From: Megalonaias nervosa
Lineage: Eukaryota > Mollusca > Bivalvia > Unionida > Unionidae
NCBI GenBank assembly: GCA_016617855.1
Contig: JAECUM010017308.1
Location: 1 to 64,000 of the forward strand
Direction of reading: 5' to 3'
DNA: 64,000 bases
The stretch's first letter is position 1. Each line of letters begins with the position of its first letter. Of the stretch, positions 9,191 through 16,818 are shown piece by piece. Under the pieces are notes generated by a model. It did no database searches. It had not been told where the DNA came from and saw only the letters and a program-made list of their open reading frames with translations. The position numbers were made by a program, and so were the translations under genes.

Positions 9191-9427
9191 GACATATGTC
9201 TGCGGGAGGCGATTTTAGGCCAAGATTTATAATCTATTGGGGGCTCCAGCCCCCTACCCCCGTCTTCAGAGTACACCAATCCACTACGTCAACACGTGGT
9301 GGATTCACTTTTGTGAATCACCCATTGGTTGATCATTATGGGTTGGTGTGCTGGCGTGAAGACGGCATTTCATCATATCATCATCATCATCATCATATCA
9401 TCATCATATCATCTCATCAAAAATATA

Positions 9428-9874
9428 CAGCGGGGGGTGATATGAGGTCGTGACCTTGTGACTTCACTAAAGGGGTACCCCACACAAGGGCCATTCCAAA
9501 AGACACAATCGCAAAACTAAAAATAAACCTAATGAGATTCCAGGTCACAAAGACCAATCAGCCTTTGAGTTCCTAGAGTTTCGGTTACGGATATCTAGGA
9601 ATTCTTGTTAGGCAATAAACAGAATCTGATTGGTCACTAAAATAAGACCTACACGTGTATAAACAACCCTCTGAGTTCCTAGAGTTTCGGTTACGGATAT
9701 TTAGGAATTCTTTCGGGGGTAAACAAATAACACGTACAGACAGCCCTCTGAGCCTCTAAAGTTTCGGTTTCGGATATTTAGGGGTTCTCTTGGGGGTAAA
9801 TGTCAAAACAAAGAACCTCATTAGGTTTATCTGATACAACTATGGAATGGTAGATCGAATGTCACCCCGCGCTG
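9428..9874. mobile_element. MITE-like DNA transposon nested in the Polinton
   Basis: The ends read CAGCGGGGGGTGA and, in inverse orientation, CAGCGCGGGGTGA. They are flanked by TATA on both sides (9424-9427 and 9875-9878), a likely 4-bp target duplication. Further matching inverted blocks lie inside (CCATTCCA with TGGAATGG; ATAAACCTAATGAG with CTCATTAGGTTTAT). The middle carries three direct repeats of about 55 bp, each a hairpin. No coding capacity. Confidence 0.65.
9560..9803. repeat. Three hairpin repeats inside the MITE
   Basis: Copies lie near 9567-9605, 9672-9713 and 9750-9791. Each has a stem such as TTCCTAGA with TCTAGGAA around a loop containing TTTCGGTTACGG. In copy 2 one base of the stem changes to a G-T pair; in copy 3 both arms change (CCTCTAAA with TTTAGGGG) and pairing is kept. 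Conserved pairing with changed bases suggests the folded form matters, or mattered. Confidence 0.6.
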
Positions 9875-9918
9875 TATATTTTTGTTTATTTTTATATTAA
9901 ATATACACTTATTATATA

Positions 9919-10353
9919 ATGAATTTTGAAAATATCAATGTCATTGTTTCTGCGATTAAAAAATTACAACATAACGGTATCAATGTATCTGACAATCTTA
10001 ATGCTGAAAAGATTCTATGTGATTTTGACTCATTACAACAACGAAAGAACGAGAACAGATTCACGCTATCCGCTGATTATAAATTTATGAAAATTATCCA
10101 ACAAGGAATGTTAAAGTCACTGGCAACTGTCACTGATGATCAAGTAAAGTTGTTTGTGCCTCTCTCAAATGCTATTGACAAAATCAAGCTAGAATTATCT
10201 CATGGATACGAACAGAAAAAGATCATGAACTATCGTATAAGACAGTTAAGAGAGCATTGTGAAAATACGAGTGAAAATACGAGTGAAAATGACAGCGATA
10301 ATGATGGACCATTGACTGTGACAATAGCTAAACAAAATCCTTGGGAAAATTAA
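9919..10353 (+). CDS. Unknown protein with acidic repeat tail
   Basis: This 144-residue predicted mostly helical protein ends in an Asn/Ser/Glu/Asp-rich tail with a short duplication (ENTSENTSEN) and the C-terminal phrase NPWEN. The ATG is in a TATAATG context like other genes of the element. I do not recognise it. It stands alone between two repeat-rich non-coding blocks, rightward like the virion genes. The acidic tail could bind basic partners, but no function is assigned. Confidence 0.55.
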   Translation: MNFENINVIVSAIKKLQHNGINVSDNLNAEKILCDFDSLQQRKNENRFTLSADYKFMKIIQQGMLKSLATVTDDQVKLFVPLSNAIDKIKLELSHGYEQKKIMNYRIRQLREHCENTSENTSENDSDNDGPLTVTIAKQNPWEN

Positions 10354-10972
10354 CATTCTGCTTAGTATAATGCAACCTACACACGTGGATATATTGTATC
10401 CCAATCATTATGTTTCAGCAGGTATCAAGTACAATATTACCCGTTGTGTAAAGTTTTTCGTTGAGTTTGCTAGTTTTCGTTGGGTCAAAACCCCAGGAAG
10501 GTTAACGGGAATTAACATTAGGTTTTAAATTTATCGATGAAAAACTGGTTTTTTCCAGTTCTTTTGCTCGTATTGTGTAGTTTTTTGCTAGCGAATTACG
10601 ATAAAAATCCGGAAAAAACCAGTTTTTGATCGATAAATCAAAAACCTAATGTTAATTCCCGTTAACCTTCCTGGGGGTTTCACCCTCAGAATTTGTCAAA
10701 ATCTGACTGATTTTCACTGATTTTTGGTCATTTTTCATGCAAAAAACGAGATTTTCGAACAAAAAACGCGGTTTTCAGAACAAAATCAACGAAATAAAAA
10801 CTTTATAAAAAATAATTAAATCTGATTAAGTAAAGAATGTTTTGTGCCATCGAATACAGTTTATGTAACCCACTTCTGGAGAACTATCTTAAGATCTTAT
10901 AATATTTTCTGAATGCAGATTGCAAGCTAAATAATATCATGTACTATTGCTTGTAAAAGATACTGAAAAGTT
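10354..10972. other. Non-coding block with a large palindrome
   Basis: No gene seen. The centre is the palindrome at 10489-10680. To its right, 10690-10800 has short AT-rich direct repeats (AAAAAACGAGATTTTCGAAC and AAAAAACGCGGTTTTCAGAAC). The leftward homing endonuclease gene ends at 10973. Confidence 0.6.
10489..10680. repeat. 192-bp palindrome (long hairpin)
   Basis: The left arm, 10489-10558, and right arm, 10608-10680, pair almost throughout, including AACGGGAATTAACATTAGG with its exact complement CCTAATGTTAATTCCCGTT. The loop is about 50 bp. It could be a foldback transposon remnant, or a structure used in replication or transcript ending between the converging genes at 9919 and 11503. 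Confidence 0.7.
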
Positions 10973-11503
10973 TTATGCTTGCCTCAGTCTCGCTTGATCA
11001 TCTGATACCAAGTACTGGAAAATAATATTCTGCCCAAATTTGAAAGAAAAAGTAGATCTTGTAACCCCGTCTGCCACGTATTTCACTGAGCTAGATGCTA
11101 TATTAAAATATTTACTAGCGGAATAAATTGACTTGAACATAATTTCTTCTCCAGATTCTGCATTCACTGATTTAACAGGTTTTACAGTATATCTTGCGCG
11201 ACCTGTTTTCCCAAACTTACAGTTTTCACTTTGCGTGATAATACGTAGATTTCCAAGTGAATTGTCAAGTTTATTGCCGTTGATGTGGTCAACCACATAC
11301 CCATCTTTGATCAATCCAAAATAACACTCGATCACAAATCTATGTGATAAATAATGTTTATTTCCTTTGGTATTAAACGCAAGATAACCAGTATTGGTAA
11401 CACTACCGACTGGTTTTTTCAACCTGCAATTCCTGATGATGCCATCGCGTGATGCTTCATAATTGGTAAGGATTGGATGTGACACAAACTCATTTTGTTC
11501 CAT
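10973..11503 (-). CDS. HNH homing endonuclease with NUMOD-type DNA-binding tail
   Basis: A 176-residue protein. The N-terminus (about residues 9-50) resembles the NUMOD4 module of GIY-YIG and HNH homing enzymes (YEASRDGIIRNCRLKKPVG). The middle is an HNH_3 nuclease: LSHRFVIECYFG, then DHINGNKLDNSLGNLRII with the HNH His-Asn-Asn. The C-terminus has a NUMOD1-like helix-turn-helix: VKSVNAESGEEIMFKSIYSA followed by ASKYFNIASSSVKYVADG. Enzymes of this kind cut a specific DNA site and spread their own gene. It is leftward, against the neighbouring virion genes, and 13 bp downstream of the Cys-rich gene. It is common in phage and giant viruses, so it is probably a selfish gene carried by the element. 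Confidence 0.85.
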   Translation of the reverse strand: MEQNEFVSHPILTNYEASRDGIIRNCRLKKPVGSVTNTGYLAFNTKGNKHYLSHRFVIECYFGLIKDGYVVDHINGNKLDNSLGNLRIITQSENCKFGKTGRARYTVKPVKSVNAESGEEIMFKSIYSASKYFNIASSSVKYVADGVTRSTFSFKFGQNIIFQYLVSDDQARLRQA

Positions 11504-11516
11504 TTATATATAATAT

Positions 11517-11822
11517 TTATTTGTCTAAATCATTGTTTTTTGAAAATCTAGCGAGATAATCTTCTTCGGTCTTTATAGGAGAATCAGCGTTATATTTTTT
11601 ATCGTAATATCGTTTCAGCTCTCTGTACTTTTTACCACCGCATTGCGCACACAGCTGAGTCTTTCCTCGCACTCCAGCACTACACACAATACACGGTTTT
11701 GGTCCTAAACTCCCGTTCCTGACGCATTGCATATGATAACTACAGTATTCATTCACGCATGTTCTGTTACACGGAGACGTATAACCGATTTTTAGCCAGT
11801 GGCATTGATTTGGTTGAATCAT
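11517..11822 (-). CDS. Small Cys-rich zinc-binding protein
   Basis: From the ATG at 11822 (complement) this is about 101 residues; an upstream in-frame ATG at 11843 adds seven. It has many paired Cys and His residues: CNRTCVNEYCSYHMQC, then PCIVCSAGVRGKTQLCAQCGG followed by KKYRELKRYYDKKY. These could bind two or three zinc ions. The charged C-terminus is helical. It precedes the homing endonuclease in the same direction and is divergent from the polymerase-like gene. I recall similar Cys-rich small proteins in Polintons, but know of no function; nucleic-acid binding is a guess from the zinc-finger style. Confidence 0.65.
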   Translation of the reverse strand: MIQPNQCHWLKIGYTSPCNRTCVNEYCSYHMQCVRNGSLGPKPCIVCSAGVRGKTQLCAQCGGKKYRELKRYYDKKYNADSPIKTEEDYLARFSKNNDLDK

Positions 11823-11872
11823 ATACAAAAGCTTAATGTTCAATTAAATATATATTTTGCCCTAATTATAAT

Positions 11873-11950
11873 ATGGAAGAATTAATGATTGAACCCTACG
11901 CAACCAGATTCGATCTTGACAGACTACCCGAGTATAGATTTAGTATTTAG
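11873..11950 (+). CDS. 25-codon ORF directly upstream of the polymerase-like gene
   Basis: An ATG at 11873 opens a frame of 25 codons that ends in TAG at 11948-11950, immediately before the ATG at 11951, and is in the same frame as the large gene. It is either a short upstream ORF affecting translation, or the original N-terminus cut off by an amber codon. Nothing in the peptide is recognisable. Confidence 0.3.
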   Translation: MEELMIEPYATRFDLDRLPEYRFSI

Positions 11951-14900
11951 ATGCAAGATCTAGCTTTAACGAATGCGGATATAACTAAACGTATCCGTGA
12001 AGCCAAAAAGGAATTTCATGACGATGGTGCGGTTCATGCATGGTCAACATTCAGAGTTGGAAATGTTTCTAATACGATGAATGACAAACGAGGAAGAGTA
12101 ATCATTAACCACCTTGATAATCAAAAATATTTTATTTTAATAAAATTTATTGTAAATACGGAAGAAGATACTTGGATTATTCGTGACAAGCGCGATCCCG
12201 TCCGCGTGCAGTCAGGAAATAATATCTTCTTGAGTAATAAATCTAAACCAGGAATACTAACTGGTATAGATAAACCGTATTATGAGCGATCGTACCCTGT
12301 AACTGCGGTTGTCTATGGAATATTTCCGCTGAATAATAAACCTAATGTTGGGGATCTCAAACCGATGAAATTGTCATCCTTGACTTCGTCAAGAATAAAT
12401 TGCGTAGCTGAGCGAGTTACAGAACGCTTTACAAACGCGATACGTGGTAATGGTTTAACTGATTTAAGACTTAAAAAAATAAATGCATGGGCAGAGTCGG
12501 TTAAAGATACCGGAGCGTCTATCAGCGACGTTGCTGAGCTAGAGAAGAAATTAAGATTTCCAATAGCAGTAAAAACATTAACCGGAGAGATTTTGTACAA
12601 ACCGAAATATATAAAAAATGGAGCTCCGATAGATATTATTGATCATAACGCGCACGCATGGACTGCTGCAGTAACAATATTTCCACGAGATAGAACGGTT
12701 AAATTTTATGACGGTGATATCTTTGATTTTATTAAAAATATTAGTAAAACCGATCCTGTTTCTGTTTGGTTATTTCAGAGTTCGGAATATGATCATTACG
12801 ATCAATTTGTACGACCTAACGGTGATATTTATCGTACAGAATCTCTCCATGAGGAAATGGAACATCTTGCACAACGCCTTTGGCGTGAATATACCTCTGA
12901 TGATCTCATAGTTAGACAATTATTGAATAACTGTTTTACTGTTCCGTCAGTCGCTGCTCATTTCGCTCAGGAGAAAAATTCATGGAAAACGACACGATCG
13001 GAATTTCTTGAAGATGTCAAGAAAAGTTGTATAGAATATGGTCACGGTGGATTATGGAACACCAAATACGATTACAACGATGTTATCTCGGTTGATATGG
13101 TAGCATGTTATCCTGGGAGTTTTCTTGGATATGGAGCATGTTCTAAATACTTTAAGAGATTCGGACACCCTACACATGACATGACCAGGGTTGCGATAAA
13201 CGGACCCTTACCAGATTTTGACTTAACAGGATTTGCTCACGTAGAATCATTCGAGTTTAGAGAAGATCTCCATGCGATTACTTATATTTGGTTCGGAAAA
13301 CATTTTTCAGAGCGACGTTGGGTTCCGATAGTACTATTGCGATATATGCTTGATGCTGGATTTTTAATACCGTTGAGAGTAACTGGAGTGATTATATCGT
13401 ATAGTTCACAGAAGCAAGTTTGGTTACCAGAACCGGACAGATTTAATATCGATGATACCAGGAAAGAATTCCCTGATATTGATGAAGATCATGTCATTAA
13501 AATAAGTAAATGCAGGAACGAGTACGATGAAAAACTTGCTAAAGATCTTGGTAGAAAGATAATCGGTAAGTTTACACAAGGAGGATCACATGATTATAAA
13601 CGAGCGTGTACAAGATTGATTATGGACGATGCTGAACTAGATTTTATAATCGCTGATACAACGGAGAAAAACACATTTATAAACCGATGTAATGCTTATT
13701 TATCAGATGGAACAAAACTAGGTACTATTGTGAGCTATCTTGATGGCGACTCACCACAGTTTACTCATTTAAGATCTTCGATGTTAGCTTTTGTTTCGAT
13801 AAATTTATTGTCGATGATAAATAGATTTCCTCGTTACGCTGTTAGAGTTGCTACGGATTCATTTTATGTACACAAAAAATATAAAGATTTATTAAAACTC
13901 GGTAATGGTGAATGGGGCACATGGAGGATAAAACAAGAAAATATACTTAGTTATTCTGAATCTGCCGATGTTGAAATTGCGGAGACATATTACAAAAATA
14001 ATAATCAAATATCAAAATCATCTGCACCATCTGTGTACGATCCTGTATCTAGACATAAGACCGTTTATCTTAATGGGTGTGGTGGTTCAGGTAAAACAAC
14101 TCGTGCGATTAATTTATTTATGAATAATAACTCAGATATAATTGTTTTGACACCTACACATAAACTTGCTAGAGAAATAAAGCAACGAAAAGTAAAATCA
14201 TGTACATACCATAGTTTCTTTAGATGGTGCGGAGATACGTGGACCCCATCGCGGATGGGTGAAAAATATATACCTAGGTATATTATATGGGACGAGATAT
14301 GCACGGTGTCGTTAGAAACACTAAAAACATTTCTTGATTGGTTGTTATTGAAGAATACTGCTGTGATTATGTGTGGCGATCATGGTCAACCACCACCCTT
14401 TGTTGGACAGTCTCCACATGAATGGTTGAAAACATTTGTAGATTATTACGAAGAAATAAATGATGACCATAGAGCTATTGATGAACCGCTGAAAGAACTT
14501 AAAAGATTAATCAGACTTCAGCCAGATCAAATACAATGCGAGATTCTGCGTAAAGTAATTGCAGAAACTTCTATGAATGATTTTTGGACTTTATGGAGAC
14601 CTGCTGATTTGATAGTCGCCAGTAGAAAAATAGTTCGTGATGAACTACAAAAGAAATTATTTACGTTACATAAAGAAAAGTTTCCGGATCTACATGTACC
14701 TTTGTGTTATCGCCCAGCAGATACTCGACGACAAAATATTGAAGTTGAAATACCAGGTGCCTTGGTTCCACCGAGGGTACAGAATCTTGTCTTGAATGAT
14801 ATCGTGTTGGTTGCTGTTGATGTTGTTGAGAGCGCGTTGAACATGGATAAATCGCCATGGACGTTAGGATACGCTATAACAATTCACTCGTCGCAGGGAT

Positions 14901-15322
14901 TAACTATAACTGATACTAGAATCTGGATTGTAGATGATCGTATTGAATGGTCAAATTTAGTCTATCTCGCCGTATCTCGAGTCAGGAGAATATCGCAACT
15001 GCGTAGGGTTATTGTAGATTACGTAATAACTGAAGAAATCACTAACAATGTCGATATCAATAAAAAATTAGTCAGCTATAAGCAGTTTGACAAAAAAAAT
15101 AAGCGTGATTTTGATCTTGATGCTGAATTTATTATAACACTAAGACAACAACAGAACAATCATTGCGCAAGTTGCAACTGTAATATGTCATGGCAGTGTT
15201 TTAATCCAAGACAATTTACCGTAGACAGAATTAATAGCGATCTCGGTCATACACGTGATAATGTGATGCTGACCTGTCTTGAGTGTAATCGACGTCGAGG
15301 TTCTGGACGTTTACAAAATTGA
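11951..15322 (+). CDS. PolB-like DNA polymerase / SF1 helicase / HNH nuclease fusion
   Basis: A 1123-residue intact protein, the likely replication enzyme. Residues about 1-370 are of unknown fold; I see no clear exonuclease motifs. A family-B-like palm follows: motif A with Asp382 (VDMVACYPG), a weak motif B (GKFTQGG, from 539), and motif C ATDSF with Asp636 (the first Asp of the usual DTDS is Ala). Next is an SF1 helicase: Walker A GCGGSGKTT (709-717), motif II WDE (Asp781), GDHGQPPPF, then HSSQG and YLAVSRV near the end. The last 70 residues are an HNH-type zinc nuclease (CASCNC from 1072, TVDRIN, GHTRDNVMLTCLECNRRRG). It stands where Polintons usually carry a protein-primed PolB. The 3' end overlaps the integrase tail by 12 bp. 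Polymerase activity is inferred; the helicase call is strong. Confidence 0.85.
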   Translation: MQDLALTNADITKRIREAKKEFHDDGAVHAWSTFRVGNVSNTMNDKRGRVIINHLDNQKYFILIKFIVNTEEDTWIIRDKRDPVRVQSGNNIFLSNKSKPGILTGIDKPYYERSYPVTAVVYGIFPLNNKPNVGDLKPMKLSSLTSSRINCVAERVTERFTNAIRGNGLTDLRLKKINAWAESVKDTGASISDVAELEKKLRFPIAVKTLTGEILYKPKYIKNGAPIDIIDHNAHAWTAAVTIFPRDRTVKFYDGDIFDFIKNISKTDPVSVWLFQSSEYDHYDQFVRPNGDIYRTESLHEEMEHLAQRLWREYTSDDLIVRQLLNNCFTVPSVAAHFAQEKNSWKTTRSEFLEDVKKSCIEYGHGGLWNTKYDYNDVISVDMVACYPGSFLGYGACSKYFKRFGHPTHDMTRVAINGPLPDFDLTGFAHVESFEFREDLHAITYIWFGKHFSERRWVPIVLLRYMLDAGFLIPLRVTGVIISYSSQKQVWLPEPDRFNIDDTRKEFPDIDEDHVIKISKCRNEYDEKLAKDLGRKIIGKFTQGGSHDYKRACTRLIMDDAELDFIIADTTEKNTFINRCNAYLSDGTKLGTIVSYLDGDSPQFTHLRSSMLAFVSINLLSMINRFPRYAVRVATDSFYVHKKYKDLLKLGNGEWGTWRIKQENILSYSESADVEIAETYYKNNNQISKSSAPSVYDPVSRHKTVYLNGCGGSGKTTRAINLFMNNNSDIIVLTPTHKLAREIKQRKVKSCTYHSFFRWCGDTWTPSRMGEKYIPRYIIWDEICTVSLETLKTFLDWLLLKNTAVIMCGDHGQPPPFVGQSPHEWLKTFVDYYEEINDDHRAIDEPLKELKRLIRLQPDQIQCEILRKVIAETSMNDFWTLWRPADLIVASRKIVRDELQKKLFTLHKEKFPDLHVPLCYRPADTRRQNIEVEIPGALVPPRVQNLVLNDIVLVAVDVVESALNMDKSPWTLGYAITIHSSQGLTITDTRIWIVDDRIEWSNLVYLAVSRVRRISQLRRVIVDYVITEEITNNVDINKKLVSYKQFDKKNKRDFDLDAEFIITLRQQQNNHCASCNCNMSWQCFNPRQFTVDRINSDLGHTRDNVMLTCLECNRRRGSGRLQN

Positions 15323-16283
15323 GCTTGGTGGTAATTGCGTATCCTCAGGAATTACTTGCAATTGTTCACGTACAAATCCACGTTGAGGGGCTGTAGAATC
15401 TAGTCTGTAGATTGGAGGTCTACCAGTGGATCTCACCACGCTAGAAATTTTATGTGTAGTCACGCTCCAGATAGGATCGGTTGCTCTTTTTTTTACCACC
15501 TTCAAGTTCGCCAGGTTCATATAAATATCTTACAGTTACATTACCTAATACTGGTTGAGAGAAAGATTCACGTCGTTGTATTGGTATATATATTTTTTTG
15601 ATCGCATTAGAAGGTTTCATGGAAGTTGCACGTGTAATTTCATTATTCAACGCAGTTATCACACTCGGTAATCTTGCAACCCATTCACGAGATCTATCCT
15701 TAAAGTCAGTAGATATTTCCTTTGCATATTGGTATCCAAATAACCACTCAGCAAGTGTTCTATTAAATCGTTCAACGATTGCCTGATCACGATGAATTTC
15801 AGTATGTCCTCGTCTGATTTTAACGTTATGTTTCTTCATCAACGATGATACTACTCCAAGAAATTCTTTACCAGGATCAACTTGTAATAACCGTGGCCAT
15901 CGTAGACCACCACTTTGATAAATGCGCTCAAACGCAGATGCAACTTCAGATGCTGTCTTTGTTGATAATGGCTCCGCTTCTTTGTATCTACTCGCAACAT
16001 CAACGACAGTTAACGCATATCTATACGTGTATTGACGTCTACGTGTTTTAATGGTATCGTGTGGTAAAAATAAAATATCTGCTTGATGAACTTCATTAGG
16101 AACGCTAACATCAAAATGCGCGTACTGAATTCTTTTAGGTGGACTCAGGAAGATTTGCCATATTGCCTGTCGTGCTAACCATGATGCAGCAACATTACGT
16201 GAAACTTTTGCTGCTTCGGCGAGTTTACTAATCGCTGCTTTACCTCTCCAATACCCTCTCGGGGAATAATAAACAGATTCCAT
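15311..16283 (-). pseudogene. Retrovirus-like DDE integrase, frameshifted near the C-terminus
   Basis: The main frame (15450-16283) encodes 277 residues. A helix-turn-helix-like N-terminus (AEAAKVSRNVAASWLARQA) precedes an rve core with the catalytic triad Asp69 (HQADILFLP), Asp136 (QVDPGKEFLG) and Glu171 (DQAIVERFNR); the Asp-Glu spacing is 35, as in retroviral integrases. It would insert the element into host DNA. The usual chromo-like C-terminal domain continues in another frame (to 15311, with RATDPIWS and RGFVREQLQ). The break is at an A8 run (15487-15494, plus strand T8). The change is of +1 type, so not a canonical -1 slip; one extra base or a sequencing error fits. It lies 16 bp downstream of the PLA2 gene in the same direction. 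Confidence 0.88.
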
Positions 16284-16299
16284 TATGATAGTTATATAA

Positions 16300-16806
16300 T
16301 TAATTACCAGCCCCTAGCACTAGTTTACCTTTCATAGCAGTTTTTACTAGAAAGCTAGCGAGAGATTCTCTGAGAGATTTATTAGGTATAGAATTTAATG
16401 CGTGAATCAATTTCACATCTGCGAGATGTCGTTGTTGCAAATCTGGACTTTTATACGCGACATCATGAACGTGACACGCTTGATCAATCTTATTTACTGG
16501 ATACTCTCCGGGTTTTGGTTGATCTCGTTCGTCAAGTCGGATATCGAGACGAGTTCCAGGACCACAATAATTATATCCGGGTAAATGTTTCTCACCGGGG
16601 TATTTAGTCCATGGAGTTCCTGGTAATTTTCCTAACGAAGCAGCAATATCCCCCCCCCCACCTGTCTTTGATGAAATAAATTTATATTTCTTGGTGCCAC
16701 ATTTCACACACTTACCTGTAAGTGCGCGTCTTTTATTTTTTGTTGTTATTGTCGTTAATTCAGCAGTATGTGTAGGTGCTCTGCATCGAACACAATATAG
16801 ACTCAT
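16300..16806 (-). CDS. Zinc-ribbon plus phospholipase A2 protein
   Basis: From the ATG at 16806 (complement) this is 168 residues; the frame is open further upstream, but that would run into the ATPase gene. Residues 3-41 form a small zinc ribbon (YCVRC and GKCVKCGTKKY), like the DUF5679 domain of large DNA viruses. Residues about 75-125 are a PLA2 domain: calcium loop YCGPG (80-84) and active site CHVHDVAYK with His114-Asp115. PLA2 domains of this compact kind occur in parvovirus VP1 and have been reported in adintovirus-like elements, where they are thought to act on membranes during entry. The start is 12 bp from the oppositely oriented ATPase start. A C8 run (plus strand CCCCCCCC) encodes a Gly run between the domains. 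Confidence 0.85.
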   Translation of the reverse strand: MSLYCVRCRAPTHTAELTTITTKNKRRALTGKCVKCGTKKYKFISSKTGGGGDIAASLGKLPGTPWTKYPGEKHLPGYNYCGPGTRLDIRLDERDQPKPGEYPVNKIDQACHVHDVAYKSPDLQQRHLADVKLIHALNSIPNKSLRESLASFLVKTAMKGKLVLGAGN

Positions 16807-16818
16807 ATTATTTATTAT
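16807..16818. promoter_or_regulatory. Divergent start region of the PLA2 and ATPase genes
   Basis: Only 12 AT-only bases separate the two opposite start codons. Any promoters must lie within each other's coding sequences or in this tiny AT tract, which suggests virus-like compact promoters. No known box is identified. Confidence 0.3.

Larger units (their letters stand above)
8600..9918. other. Non-coding block inside the Polinton, rich in repeats and hairpins
   Basis: No credible gene lies between the penton-like gene and the next ORF. The block holds a tRNA-like remnant (9122-9190), a foldback around 9266-9366 (GTCTTC with GAAGAC at the ends and a GATTCAC-TTTT-GTGAATC hairpin inside), a TCA microsatellite (9370-9418), and a 447-bp MITE-like element (9428-9874). 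An 85-codon open frame at 9196-9453 runs through the hairpins and the TCA repeat and is not supported. Confidence 0.65.

Noticed and set aside
9196..9453. 85-codon open frame with a His run
   Set aside because: Runs through hairpins and the TCA microsatellite and into the MITE; no protein-like composition.
15487..15494. Programmed -1 frameshift at the A8 run of the integrase
   Set aside because: The continuing frame is reached by a +1-type change, so the canonical -1 slippery mechanism does not explain it.
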